From Paenibacillus sp. CF384 (GTDB lineage Bacteria > Bacillota > Bacilli > Paenibacillales > Paenibacillaceae), in assembly GCF_900106745.1 (NCBI RefSeq), contig NZ_FNNV01000033.1:1-38236 (forward strand): DNA of 38,236 bases, written 5' to 3'. Made by a program: the position numbers and the translations under genes. Every line of letters begins with the position of its first letter. Positions within the stretch are counted from its first letter, which is position 1. Below the pieces are notes generated by a model, which was not told the origin of the DNA, made no database searches, and worked only from the letters and a program-made list of their open reading frames with translations. Shown one piece after another: positions 7,278 through 17,218 of this stretch.

Positions 7278-10200
7278 TTGATCAGACCAAGTAAGCGAAT
7301 GGCTTCCGCTCTCCTGTCAACGATGCTGATTTTTGGAGTTGTAACACCTGTAATAGCTGAGCAATCGCAGCAAAACGATCCGATAAGAAAAAGCCAAAGG
7401 ACAGAAGGAGAAGATTCCCTTGCCCCAACTATCGATTCAAACGCAAATGCGGCACAGCAAGCTTCCATGCAGCTGCCTTCATTCGCCAGCACATTGCCTG
7501 AACAGCCAGCGTATGCCGCTGATCGCGTCATTGTCAGATATCGCACGGAGCAGAAGTCCGTATTTGCCTTATCACTAAGCAATCAAATAACAGGGTCCAG
7601 CCCGCTCTCCGTACCCAATGCGGAGCTGTTGAAACTCGCGACTGGATCTGATGTACATAGTGTCATAGTAGAGCTGCTAAAGGATCCGAACGTTCTCTAT
7701 GCGGAACCCGATTACCAGATAAATTCTGCATTGGTGCCGCAGATGATTCGACCGGTTGTCTTGCCGAAGGAGGCATCTACTTCAGCAGCGGACACAGGGG
7801 AATCTGCCGTATTGCCGAATGACCCGCTATTCCATGAACAATGGGGGTTACACAATACCGGGCAAGATCTCAATGAAGGCTCGGTGCCTGGAGGTACGCC
7901 GGATATCGACATGGATCTGCCGGAAGCTTGGGAGATTACGACGGGCAGCAAGGACATGACCGTCGCAGTCATCGGTACAGGGGTCAAGATGGATGCTCCC
8001 GATCTGATCGGTCAGTTCTGGACCAACGACAAGGAAATTGCGGGTAACGACATCGATGACGATAACAACGGGCTGATCGATGATGTGAACGGCTGGGATT
8101 TCGCCCATGACGACGATACGTTGTTCGATACGAGCGACGGCTTAAATGATTCCTACGGCACGACGATTGCCGGACAGATCGCGGCCGCGATGAACAATAA
8201 CGAAGGCATCGCCGGTGTGGCGCCAAATGTGAATATCATGCCGCTTAAAGTGGCTTCCGAGGAGCTAGGTTACTTCACGGATGTCGTGGATGCCATTCAT
8301 TATGCCGATGAGCATGGTGCCAAGATCGCAACGCTCGGAATCGTGTATCTCTACAGAAGCAGATTGGTCGAAGATGCGATCAACGCCTCAGACATGTTGT
8401 TCGTTGCCCCGGCCGGCGAAAGCCAAGGCATGAGAGGAACCTTAAATACGGATGTACAACCGGTGTACCCGGCGGCCTATCCAAGTTTGAACATGCTGTC
8501 GGTTACCGGAGTTAACATACTGGGGGACCCTGCTGTAGGCTCTGCGATCGGACAAATGTCCGTCGATGTTGCCGCCCCATCCGAACTGGTCATCTCGACG
8601 ACGCCTGACGTTGATGCCGGTTACGCGGCACAAATCGATAATGGTATCTATAAAGCGTACTTCAACGGAATTGGGTTTGAAGAGATTCCGATTGAGGATC
8701 CACAATATGCGGGTCAACGGCAGGATATGTTTAATCGCGCCTTAGATTACCTCAAGCCGGAAGGTGAGGGCGTACCGAAAATTCTACTCGTCAATGACAG
8801 CAAGCGCTCCTTTAACAACGGCGATGGAGGGGTTGGACCTCTATATGAGAGCGATCCTATGGCTGTTTACGAAGGGCTGCTTCAGAAAGCCGGCTATGCC
8901 TATGAAACATTCACGACGGAAGACGAGACCTTCGATGGTCCGGCGCTCACCGGACCGCAAGGGCTGCAGCAGTACGATATCGTAATTTGGTTCACGGGAA
9001 CAGCGGCAGCTACCGGGGATAGCAAACTAATCACTGATCAAGACCAAGCGAATTTGACCGGTTATCTTACCGCCGGCGGCCACTTGATGCTCACGGGCCA
9101 GGACTCCATCGATCAGAGCCCGAAATCCGCCTTTGTAAGGGATGTACTGGGCCTTAAGCTCGTCAAGGAAGGCGGGTATATTTTCAAAGGCTGGGGCGTT
9201 CCCGGCACGATTTACGAGGGTCAAGAGTATAAGCTCATGGATTTCTCGTTATTCTACGACACCGTCATTAGCAATAAGCCTGATATGACCACGGTCAATA
9301 TCAAGAATAGCAAAGGCAGGTACTCGTATTCCCAAGGTACGTTATACGCCGCCGCCTATGCTACAGGCGTTGCTGCCCTGGTTGGAAGTCAGAATCCGGA
9401 TATGAATGCATTGGATATCAAGCAGCGCGTCGTAACGAGCGGCAAATCGCTTCCTGGATTAAAACCCATTACATTAAGCGGGAAACTGATTAGTGCTTAC
9501 CGCGCGCTGTGGAACAAGGACATTCCGGGTATGTCATTAATTAATACGTCTGTTACAGGCAAACTCGATCAGGCGAACGATCCGAATCATGTTTATTCCG
9601 TCGAATTGAACGCCGGCGAAACGGCAACCTTCACGCTCACAGGTGAAGAGGGGACGGATTTCGATCTGATTCTATACGATGATTCCGCTACGACCGTGCA
9701 AAGCATAGAAGGTGCGGTTGCCTTTTCTGAAACGGAAGGCACGTCTACCGAATCCATCACGTATCGCGCACCTAAGGCAGGTACGTATTACGTGAACGTT
9801 TATGCTTTCCAAAATGCAGGTGCCTACACCTTGAACGTGCAGTACGGCAACTCTTCCAGTTCTATCGAGGACAGCGACGACTCGCTTACCTACGAGGGTA
9901 ATTGGACGACACTAACAGGCCCTTCTTATTCAGGGGGAACTATAAAGCAGCTCGAAGGCGAAGGTTCCGTCAAGTTCGGTTTTAGAGGGAATCTGTTCGA
10001 ATGGATCGGTACGAAGAACGATATGCAGGGCACTGCTGAGATCCGAATCGACGGATCGCCTATGGGGTATGCCGAATTGTCCAGCAAGACGCCTCAATCG
10101 AAGCAATCGTTATTCAAAATGATACTGCCCAACGGACATCACGACGTAGAGATTCGAGCCGTACGCGGTGTGAACATGAAGATGGCCATTAACGTGGATG

Positions 10201-10604
10201 CGTTCGTGTTCTCCGGCTTAATTTCGCCGACAGATCCTTCCGCCGATTACGAGGGACCTTGGGCAATTCGGTACGGCAAGAAATATGCCGATGGTGTGCA
10301 GACCTATACCACGACTCCGGGCAGTGCGGTCGACTTCACATTCACAGGCACGAAGGTCACCGTCTGGTCCTCGACCGGCAGTAACCGCGGCAAGGTGAAT
10401 ATCTTCATCGACGGTAAATCTGTGACGGCAGCTCCTATTGATCTATACAGCGATAAGATCCGCTATCAGGTGCCAGTCTTTACGTCTGGCGAGCTCGCAA
10501 ACGGCGTGCATCATGTCTCGATCGTGCATGCCGGTGAATCGAATCCCAAGTCGAGCAACAGCATCGTAACCATCGACGGCCTGGACGTCCTGAACTTAAA
10601 CTAG
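7278..10604 (+). CDS. Secreted subtilase-fold pseudoprotease (catalytic residues replaced)
   Basis: This 1108-residue protein starts at a TTG (7278) about 11 bases after GAGGACG; an in-frame ATG at 7302 is the alternative. A signal peptide covers residues 1-27 (ending VIA). An S8-type propeptide lies at about 80-150 (DRVIVRYRT to VLYAEPDYQ). The S8 fold follows from about 180, but each key position is changed: the Asp of DTG is Gly233 (VIGTG), the His of HGT is Tyr293 (SYGTT), the oxyanion Asn is Glu381 (PAGES), and the Ser of GTSMA is Leu689 (GTLYA). An insertion at about 445-680 contains a segment like a class-I-amidotransferase-type fold (KILLVND to GGHLMLTGQD). A PPC-type domain (about 755-857) and two beta-sandwich domains (about 868-980 and 988-1108) follow, likely for binding. 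The frame is intact over 3.3 kb, so it is not a decayed gene. It is co-transcribed with the active subtilase that follows after 30-45 bases. Confidence 0.85.
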   Translation: MIRPSKRMASALLSTMLIFGVVTPVIAEQSQQNDPIRKSQRTEGEDSLAPTIDSNANAAQQASMQLPSFASTLPEQPAYAADRVIVRYRTEQKSVFALSLSNQITGSSPLSVPNAELLKLATGSDVHSVIVELLKDPNVLYAEPDYQINSALVPQMIRPVVLPKEASTSAADTGESAVLPNDPLFHEQWGLHNTGQDLNEGSVPGGTPDIDMDLPEAWEITTGSKDMTVAVIGTGVKMDAPDLIGQFWTNDKEIAGNDIDDDNNGLIDDVNGWDFAHDDDTLFDTSDGLNDSYGTTIAGQIAAAMNNNEGIAGVAPNVNIMPLKVASEELGYFTDVVDAIHYADEHGAKIATLGIVYLYRSRLVEDAINASDMLFVAPAGESQGMRGTLNTDVQPVYPAAYPSLNMLSVTGVNILGDPAVGSAIGQMSVDVAAPSELVISTTPDVDAGYAAQIDNGIYKAYFNGIGFEEIPIEDPQYAGQRQDMFNRALDYLKPEGEGVPKILLVNDSKRSFNNGDGGVGPLYESDPMAVYEGLLQKAGYAYETFTTEDETFDGPALTGPQGLQQYDIVIWFTGTAAATGDSKLITDQDQANLTGYLTAGGHLMLTGQDSIDQSPKSAFVRDVLGLKLVKEGGYIFKGWGVPGTIYEGQEYKLMDFSLFYDTVISNKPDMTTVNIKNSKGRYSYSQGTLYAAAYATGVAALVGSQNPDMNALDIKQRVVTSGKSLPGLKPITLSGKLISAYRALWNKDIPGMSLINTSVTGKLDQANDPNHVYSVELNAGETATFTLTGEEGTDFDLILYDDSATTVQSIEGAVAFSETEGTSTESITYRAPKAGTYYVNVYAFQNAGAYTLNVQYGNSSSSIEDSDDSLTYEGNWTTLTGPSYSGGTIKQLEGEGSVKFGFRGNLFEWIGTKNDMQGTAEIRIDGSPMGYAELSSKTPQSKQSLFKMILPNGHHDVEIRAVRGVNMKMAINVDAFVFSGLISPTDPSADYEGPWAIRYGKKYADGVQTYTTTPGSAVDFTFTGTKVTVWSSTGSNRGKVNIFIDGKSVTAAPIDLYSDKIRYQVPVFTSGELANGVHHVSIVHAGESNPKSSNSIVTIDGLDVLNLN

Positions 10605-10634
10605 ATCGCCAAGCAGCTACTATTCTGAACCGAA

Positions 10635-13600
10635 ATGGGGTACTTGAACGTGAAACGATCACTTCTCAAAAAATCACTTTCGCTCGCAACGGTCTCGGTG
10701 CTGGCCGGAAGTTTGGTCACGACCGGCTTGCCAGCCGCACATGCCGCTCCTCGGGACAAGGCATTCATAACGAAGGAAGGTCTGGAAGCCGTAACCAGAC
10801 TGCTGCAGCAAGCTAAGCCGGAGGCCGGGATCAACGCGATCCCGGGCGAAGCTTACATTGCCGATGACATCGATACCGCATCTAAGAAGGAAATGAATGT
10901 CATCATTCAACTAAGCGGCCAGCCGGCGGCCGTTGGCAAATATGCTGCAAAGCTGGGGAACAAGAAGTTGGCCGCGGAAGCAAGCGAGGCAAACGTGCAA
11001 ACGGAGCAGCAGGCGTTCGTTCAAAGTGCGCAAGCGAGCAGCATTCCGTTTAAGGTCAACCGCAGCTTCAATACGGTGCTAAACGGAATGGAGATTACGA
11101 TCCGAGCCGATCTGATTCCGCAATTGGCCAAGCTTCCGGGCGTGAAAGCCATTCATAAGAATGTCATCTATTACCCGATCGACGAGCCTGACAGCTATCA
11201 AGGCGCTGCCGGCCTATCGGATTTCGATCCGGTTCCACTTGAGCAAATCGGCGTTCTAGAGGCATGGGGACGCGGATTGACAGGCAAAGGGTTGAAGGTC
11301 GGCGTCATTGATACGGGCATCGATTACCTACATCCGGATCTCAAGGGCAATTATGTCGAAGGCGGTTACGATGCCATCAATCAGGACGACGACCCGTATG
11401 AAGATTTGCCGGTGAAAGGCTATGAAGACTCGACAGGCTCTATCCATGGAACGCACGTATCCGGCACGATTGCCGGCACGGCTTCTAACCCGACGTCTGC
11501 GCATGTGCAGAAGGGTGTCGCCTATGAGGCGGATCTGTACGCATATAAAGTGCTCGGCCCGGAAGGCGGCACATCCTCCCAAGTTATTGACGGGATCGAG
11601 CATGCTGTCGACGACCAAATGGATGTCATTAACCTTTCCCTAGGGAGCGACCTGGAGAAGGATCCTGATTCGCCTGACTCTATCGCGGTAAACAATGCCG
11701 TATTAGCAGGGGTTGTAGCCGTGGTCGCGAACGGTAATGCCGGGGGCGGTAATCAATACTACTATTCCATGGGATCACCAGCCGCTTCGCAGATGGCGAT
11801 TTCCGTCGGCGCGGTGACAAGCGATAGCAACCGCGTCCGGGGAACGATTCACAGCGCAGTCGGTTCAGAGGTTTATGACACGAATATGAGCTTGATGAGC
11901 TGGACGACGGATAAAGTTAGCTTTAACACCATGTTCGGAACCAATCCAATTCAAGGCGTTTACGTCGGTTTGGGTAGGGAAGATGATTATAAAGGACTCA
12001 CGCCGGCCTTCCTAGCTGACAAAATCGTCTTCATCTCCCGGGGGCTTTCCAGCTTTGATGAGAAAGCGAAATTGGCTGCAAAGCATGGCGCGAAGGCAGC
12101 TGTCATCTTCAATGGCAATTACGATGCCAGTAACCCGGGTGTCCCTGACTTATCGGAAGAAATTCTGTCTCGTGACGGCGAGATCGGTCCGCTTGCTTTC
12201 CTAGGCGACGGCTACGACTATATCCCGACATTCGATATGCCGGGCAAGATGGGGCGTGCTTTAGCCCGCCAATTGAAGGCGCATCCGGAACAAACGTTGC
12301 AGTTTACGATGAAAAATGACTTCAAAACCGTTGCGGTAGCCGGCGACCATATGGCTGATTTCAGCTCCAGAGGCCCGAACTCGGATGGCAATTATGGCAT
12401 TAAGCCGGACTTGAGTGCTCCCGGCGTGTCGATCTTCTCTTCAATCCCTGCATACGGGCAAGCGAATCCTGGAGCTAATTATGACAAAGCCTATGCCAAG
12501 CTTAGCGGCACAAGCATGGCTACCCCTCATGTGGCCGGACTTGCTTTGTTGATTAAGCAGGCTCATCCGGATTGGACACCGACTGATATTCGCGCAGCGC
12601 TGGCGAATACAGCAGAGGAGATTCAAGACGAGAATGGCACGATGTATGATGTCTATTCGCAAGGCGCAGGACGCGTCAATGTCATGAATGCCATCGACAC
12701 GCATGCCATTATTGAATCGATGGATGAAATTACGCTTCACGATGATAAGATGAATCCGATCGTTATGCCTAGCGAAGGCAGCAGCGTGAGCTTCGGCATG
12801 ATGAACCCGGGCGCGAAGGACGCAGTCAAAAAGCCGCTTCGCGTCAAGAACCTCTCGAATGCGTCCGTGACGTATAATGCGAAGCTCGTGATGCATCCTT
12901 CGGTAACGTCCGATCCGCATCATCCGATCCCTACGCCGAATCCCGGCGAGATCATCATGGGACTGGAGGGAGTAACAGCCAACCAAATTACAGTAGGAGC
13001 AGGCAGCGAGTTCAATTTCAACTTGACCGCGAAGTCTATCCCACGCGCAAAGGTTGGCGTATATGAGGGTGAAGTCTTACTGGAGAGCAAGGGGCTTCCT
13101 TCCCTGCATCTGCCGTTCGTCATTCACATCGGCGATGAGTCTGATGACAACGACTTCTTGATTCAGAACCTGACACTCAGCAATACGACGGTGTCCAAGG
13201 ACGCGCCAATCGACATTACGGCGTCGCTTCCGACAGGAACAATTAATCACTTTTACGCCGTGGTCGTCGACTTAAATAACGAAGTATTAGGCTTAGTGGC
13301 CGAAGTCTATGATCGGGATGACGCGAAAGACATCCTAAAGCCGATTCCGTCAAGCGTCATCATTCCTGAATTCGATGGCTCTTATAACTTAGGTATCCTT
13401 GTGCAAGATGGCAATAAATTAAATGAAGATCTTCCGGAAGGAAGGTACAAGCTGGCGGTCGTAGGCACGGTCTTCGATAAGGACTACAATGTCGTCGATG
13501 AGTCTGTGGCATTCAAATCGTTCTACGTGTCGAAGGATGCTGCCGTTGACGAGCCTAATCCACCGACAACCCCGCCTGTTGTGATAGGACCGATAACGCC

Positions 13601-14816
13601 TAATGAGGCAGCGTACAACAAAGATGTCGCAGCTTCCGTGATAGAGAAGGGGCAGACCGGCATTGCGATCGCACCGCAATCGAAGCTGGAAGGCACGCAA
13701 TTGGCCGTGTCCGTCACGGATGCCGATTTGCAGAAAGCAATTGCCGAAGCGAAACAATCCGTTGCGCTCACAATCGGAGCAGCTTCCAAGGATGCTTCTT
13801 CCGCACAGCTGCAATTAACAGCTGCACAAGTGAAGCTTGTGAAAGAAGCCGGACTGAAGGGATCGATCGTCTTCACTTGGAACGATGCATCCGTCGCTCT
13901 GCCGCTTCTTGCATTAGGTCAAGCGGCTGACGGAGCGGATATCTTGATTACGATCAAGAAGGACGAAGGCAGCAAATCCGATTTCGTGAAGCAGGTAAAA
14001 GATGCCGCGATCATCGGAACGCCGTACGCCTTTGAAACTAGCAGCTTGAAGAATGGCGTTAGTACTCCGCTTAAGCTGAAAGCGGACCAAGCCGTGCCGA
14101 GATCGTTCCTTGTTGAGAGCGATGCAAGCGCGGCAGGCGCGTTGTACCTTGATGGCGGCCACGTTTATCCTGTACCGGCCAAAGTAACGGCTGCAGGCGA
14201 TGGCAAGTCCATCGTGACGATTCGTCGACCGGGCTTCTCTACCTATGCTGCTGCGTCGAGACAGGTAACGTTCACCGATATCGATAAGTCTTGGGCGCAT
14301 GATCAAATTCAATCGCTTGCAGACAAATTCCTGCTGAACGGCACTTCAGAGCATGCTTACTCGCCTAAGGCTAATGTGACGCGCGCACAATTCGCGTCGA
14401 TGCTCGCAAGAACGCTTGGGCTGCAAACGAAAGCAGCGGTCAATCCGTTCAGCGATGTAAGCGGCAGCGATTGGTTTGCTTCCGATGTGATCAGCGCTTA
14501 TGAGGCTGGACTTGTAACGGGTTCGGATGGCCGCTTTAACCCAAATGCAGCCATTACCCGTCAAGATTTGACGGTCATGCTGGCTAGGGCGATCAAGCTG
14601 GTCGGGCTGCAGCAATCAAGCCATCCTGTTGTTTACGCCGATGCTGCGAAGTTTAGCAGTTATGCGAAGGAAAGCATTCAACTCGTAACAGATGCCGGTC
14701 TGATGAAGGGCATCGAATCGAACGGCAAGTTCTACTTCCAGCCAGCCGGCGCTACGACGCGCGAAGCTGCGGCGAAAGTGCTGTACGAGCTGCTGGCAGC
14801 ATCTGGCCGTATCTAG
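10635..14816 (+). CDS. SLH-anchored S8 subtilisin-like serine protease, active-site intact
   Basis: This is a 1393-residue surface protease. A signal peptide ends at AHA (about residue 38). A propeptide of I9 type is at about 87-180. The catalytic triad is Asp226 (VIDTG), His271 (HGTHVSG) and Ser627 (GTSMATPHVAG), with Asn368 in the oxyanion segment. A PA-like domain is inserted at about 410-560. Fn3-like and other beta domains follow (about 690-960), then a Pro-rich linker near 971 and three SLH repeats (about 1213-1393) that bind the pyruvylated cell-wall polymer. The family is S8A, C5a-peptidase/Vpr-like in layout. No ribosome site precedes the ATG at 10635; a GTG at 10650, nine bases after GGGG, may be the true start. 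It is the second gene of an operon with the pseudoprotease and ends at a strong terminator. It probably digests external protein. Confidence 0.92.
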   Translation: MGYLNVKRSLLKKSLSLATVSVLAGSLVTTGLPAAHAAPRDKAFITKEGLEAVTRLLQQAKPEAGINAIPGEAYIADDIDTASKKEMNVIIQLSGQPAAVGKYAAKLGNKKLAAEASEANVQTEQQAFVQSAQASSIPFKVNRSFNTVLNGMEITIRADLIPQLAKLPGVKAIHKNVIYYPIDEPDSYQGAAGLSDFDPVPLEQIGVLEAWGRGLTGKGLKVGVIDTGIDYLHPDLKGNYVEGGYDAINQDDDPYEDLPVKGYEDSTGSIHGTHVSGTIAGTASNPTSAHVQKGVAYEADLYAYKVLGPEGGTSSQVIDGIEHAVDDQMDVINLSLGSDLEKDPDSPDSIAVNNAVLAGVVAVVANGNAGGGNQYYYSMGSPAASQMAISVGAVTSDSNRVRGTIHSAVGSEVYDTNMSLMSWTTDKVSFNTMFGTNPIQGVYVGLGREDDYKGLTPAFLADKIVFISRGLSSFDEKAKLAAKHGAKAAVIFNGNYDASNPGVPDLSEEILSRDGEIGPLAFLGDGYDYIPTFDMPGKMGRALARQLKAHPEQTLQFTMKNDFKTVAVAGDHMADFSSRGPNSDGNYGIKPDLSAPGVSIFSSIPAYGQANPGANYDKAYAKLSGTSMATPHVAGLALLIKQAHPDWTPTDIRAALANTAEEIQDENGTMYDVYSQGAGRVNVMNAIDTHAIIESMDEITLHDDKMNPIVMPSEGSSVSFGMMNPGAKDAVKKPLRVKNLSNASVTYNAKLVMHPSVTSDPHHPIPTPNPGEIIMGLEGVTANQITVGAGSEFNFNLTAKSIPRAKVGVYEGEVLLESKGLPSLHLPFVIHIGDESDDNDFLIQNLTLSNTTVSKDAPIDITASLPTGTINHFYAVVVDLNNEVLGLVAEVYDRDDAKDILKPIPSSVIIPEFDGSYNLGILVQDGNKLNEDLPEGRYKLAVVGTVFDKDYNVVDESVAFKSFYVSKDAAVDEPNPPTTPPVVIGPITPNEAAYNKDVAASVIEKGQTGIAIAPQSKLEGTQLAVSVTDADLQKAIAEAKQSVALTIGAASKDASSAQLQLTAAQVKLVKEAGLKGSIVFTWNDASVALPLLALGQAADGADILITIKKDEGSKSDFVKQVKDAAIIGTPYAFETSSLKNGVSTPLKLKADQAVPRSFLVESDASAAGALYLDGGHVYPVPAKVTAAGDGKSIVTIRRPGFSTYAAASRQVTFTDIDKSWAHDQIQSLADKFLLNGTSEHAYSPKANVTRAQFASMLARTLGLQTKAAVNPFSDVSGSDWFASDVISAYEAGLVTGSDGRFNPNAAITRQDLTVMLARAIKLVGLQQSSHPVVYADAAKFSSYAKESIQLVTDAGLMKGIESNGKFYFQPAGATTREAAAKVLYELLAASGRI

Positions 14817-14835
14817 TTTAACCTGTATAACGGAA

Positions 14836-14864
14836 GGAACTGCCGAGATGCTCTCGGCAGTTCC
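14836..14864 (+). terminator. Terminator of the subtilase operon
   Basis: A perfect 13-bp stem, GGAACTGCCGAGA at 14836-14848 with TCTCGGCAGTTCC at 14852-14864, closes a 3-base loop, followed by ATTCTGATTT. It lies 20 bases after the protease stop codon. Confidence 0.85.
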
Positions 14865-14896
14865 ATTCTGATTTATCCGATAGCGAGGTGGGCAAC

Positions 14897-15463
14897 ATGG
14901 AAACCGCAAAACGCAAAGAGCAGCTGCTGCAATTGGCTGAATCGTTGATTCGACAAAAAGGTTATACGGCTTTCAGTTACGACGACCTCTCTAAGCATCT
15001 CGGCATATCCAAAGCGAGCATCCATTATCATTTTGTGAAGAAGGAAGACTTGGGTCTGGCCGTGCTCAATCAGATCTATCAGAGACTAGTCGATTTCTCT
15101 GCACTGATGCGAGAATCGGTGGAGTCGGTCGAAGAAAAATTCGTCCAATTCTGCCATCTGCAATCCGAACGGCTAGCTGATAATGAGATTTGCCCGATTT
15201 CATCGCTGCAGGCGGATTACGAGCTGCTGCCGGAAACGATGAGACAGAAAATGCAGGAGCTCAGTCAATTTGAGCTGTCACTCATGCAAGACTTGATTCA
15301 TCCGGACGGTGCTGAATCTCGCGACGCTGAATCCGGTTTTTGTCCGATCGCCCTGGCCATGTTGTCGGCAATTAAGGGCTCCATCCAATATCGCCGCGTA
15401 AGAGGCGGACATTCCTTGATGGATACTTGGATGGGGCTCAGCCGTATGTTAGTCCATCCGTAG
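14897..15463 (+). CDS. TetR-family transcriptional regulator
   Basis: The 188-residue protein begins with a TetR helix-turn-helix (about residues 5-55): the LIRQKGYTAFSYDDLSKHLG segment followed by SKASIHYHFVKKEDL is characteristic. The rest is an alpha-helical ligand domain without a clear family signature; it has a conserved-looking CPISSLQADYE segment (about 89-99) seen in LmrA/YxaF-like members. The ATG at 14897 follows CGAGGTGGG; a GTG at 14888 lies within that site and is less likely. The gene is flanked by hairpin terminators on both sides, so it is a single-gene unit. Its target is unknown; either neighbouring operon is possible. Confidence 0.85.
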   Translation: METAKRKEQLLQLAESLIRQKGYTAFSYDDLSKHLGISKASIHYHFVKKEDLGLAVLNQIYQRLVDFSALMRESVESVEEKFVQFCHLQSERLADNEICPISSLQADYELLPETMRQKMQELSQFELSLMQDLIHPDGAESRDAESGFCPIALAMLSAIKGSIQYRRVRGGHSLMDTWMGLSRMLVHP

Positions 15464-15483
15464 ATTGAACTATCGTCCATATC

Positions 15484-15537
15484 AACCTCCCATTTTAGCC
15501 GATAACCTAGATGTTATAGGGCTAATGGGAGGTTTTT
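15484..15537 (+). terminator. Terminator after the TetR gene
   Basis: AACCTCCCATTTTAGCC at 15484-15500 pairs with GGCTAATGGGAGGTT at 15520-15534, a 15-bp stem with a two-base bulge, followed by T5. It starts 20 bases after the TetR stop. Confidence 0.85.
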
Positions 15538-15573
15538 GTGCTGACATGAGGCTGCCACTGGAAACGATTCGCA

Positions 15574-15602
15574 TTGGCGCGAACACGCGATTCAGTTACA
15601 AT
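15574..15602 (+). promoter_or_regulatory. Candidate promoter of the two-component operon
   Basis: TTGGCG at 15574-15579 (4 of 6) and TACAAT at 15597-15602 (5 of 6) are 17 bases apart. The start would be about 45 bases before the ATG of the response regulator. No operator is evident. Confidence 0.5.
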
Positions 15603-15652
15603 GATGAAATAAGTTTTGGAGAGAGTCTATCCTCACCAGGGGGGCAGTGCCC

Positions 15653-17218
15653 ATGTTCAAGATGCTCATCGTTGACGACGAACAGTTCGAAAGAGAAGGC
15701 GTGAAATTCCTGATCGACAAATATGACTTGCAGCTGGAGATTCATGAAGCGGACAGCGGAGAGAGTGCGCTTGCGTTCATGAAGCAGAACCATGTGGATA
15801 TTTTATTTACAGATATCCGGATGAAAGGCATGGATGGGCTTCAGCTGGCCGCCGCGGTTCGGGAACTGGCTATACCGGTTAAAGTGATTTTCATGAGCGC
15901 CTACGGCGATTTTGAATATGCGCAGAAAGCGATTGATGTAAACGCTATCAGGTATATTCTGAAGCCGGTGCAAGTCAATGAATTTCTGAAGGTCATCTCG
16001 CAAGTCATCCACATGTGCGAGAAGGAAAAGCAGGAAGAGGAGCGGCAGAAACAGCTCGAGAAGGCTTATGGGCAAGGGATCATCCGTCACGAGAAACAGC
16101 GGCTGGTTTCGCAGTTGATTCACGGGGAAATTGACGACCTCCAGCTCCAGCACGAGTCATTCGAATTACAGGCGCCGATTCCGATGCTTACCGGTTCCAG
16201 AGCGCTGCGAATGGTGATGTTGGACGCACGCAGTCGTGTTTTCGATTTATCTGATCTCGATCTCGAAAGGTTGATCAGCGAATGTGTACAGCGGCAGCAT
16301 GAAGGGTTCAATCTCAATGAATATCAGAGCATGCTGTTCATGGAAGTGCTGGAAGGGGATACGACCGCTGACATGGAAGCAATCGGGAACCGTATCCTGC
16401 AACAATTCAAGAAGAAGTACGATACGGATCTTTTTGCCGCATTTAGCGGACCGATTGACAATATTGGCAGCCTTCGAATCGCCTATAACGAAATTGAATC
16501 GATACTGGAGAGTAAGTTTTTTTATGATAAAGGCGCCGTATTGATTGCAGAAAGCGCTTGGATAGACGGGCATTCTTCCGACAGCGTGGAAGAGAAGATG
16601 TCGGAAATCGCAAAAGATGTGGAGCGCAAGGATTTCCAATCCGCCCGTATGCGATTTGAGACATTAGTTGAGCTGCTAAAGGCAGGGAAGCAGATTTCCT
16701 CGATTTATTTGAAGTACAGCTGCATGGAAATTTTGAAAATGATGTTCGACTATGCGCCGAAGAAAAACACGGAGCAGTTCAAGAAAAACCTCGAACAGAT
16801 CTATAAATCGAACAAGCTGAGCGAGCTTTGCATGCTGATGATATCCGCATTGGAAAGCTGCGAAACGACGGACGGGCAGACGGCTGACTCGAATAACCGC
16901 AAAGTGACCGAATTCATTCTGCGAACGATACATAACGAGTACAAGCGGGATCTATCTGTCGAAGAGCTGGCGGAGAGTGTTTATTTGTCACCTAACTATC
17001 TAAGTCATTTGTTCAAGAAACAAGTTGGCGTCAGTATTATCAAATACATCACGAATACGCGTATGAAGAAAGCCAAGGAGCTGCTTGCCGAAACCAACAA
17101 GAAAGTAGCCGACATCAGCGAAGAAACGGGATACTCCAATATGGCCTACTTCTGCTCGTTGTTTAAGTCCCATTTTGGCATGACGCCGACGCAATTCCGG
17201 GAAGAGCTTGGCATATGA
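15653..17218 (+). CDS. Response regulator with AraC-type DNA-binding domain (YesN family)
   Basis: This is a 521-residue YesN-type regulator. The receiver domain (1-120) has the acidic pair Asp8/Asp9, the phosphoryl acceptor Asp54 (FTDIRM), a conserved MSAYGDF segment and Lys at the LKPV motif. A long middle region (about 130-400) is typical of this family. The C-terminal AraC domain (about 420-521) has both helix-turn-helices, including SVEELAESVYLSPNYLSHLF and the VADISEETGYSNMAYFCSLF segment ending in GMTPTQFR. The ATG at 15653 is chosen over the GTG at 15647 since the GGGGGG ribosome site ends 8 bases before it. Its stop overlaps the kinase start. By analogy with such pairs, it should activate the sugar ABC transporter operon just downstream. 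Confidence 0.92.
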   Translation: MFKMLIVDDEQFEREGVKFLIDKYDLQLEIHEADSGESALAFMKQNHVDILFTDIRMKGMDGLQLAAAVRELAIPVKVIFMSAYGDFEYAQKAIDVNAIRYILKPVQVNEFLKVISQVIHMCEKEKQEEERQKQLEKAYGQGIIRHEKQRLVSQLIHGEIDDLQLQHESFELQAPIPMLTGSRALRMVMLDARSRVFDLSDLDLERLISECVQRQHEGFNLNEYQSMLFMEVLEGDTTADMEAIGNRILQQFKKKYDTDLFAAFSGPIDNIGSLRIAYNEIESILESKFFYDKGAVLIAESAWIDGHSSDSVEEKMSEIAKDVERKDFQSARMRFETLVELLKAGKQISSIYLKYSCMEILKMMFDYAPKKNTEQFKKNLEQIYKSNKLSELCMLMISALESCETTDGQTADSNNRKVTEFILRTIHNEYKRDLSVEELAESVYLSPNYLSHLFKKQVGVSIIKYITNTRMKKAKELLAETNKKVADISEETGYSNMAYFCSLFKSHFGMTPTQFREELGI

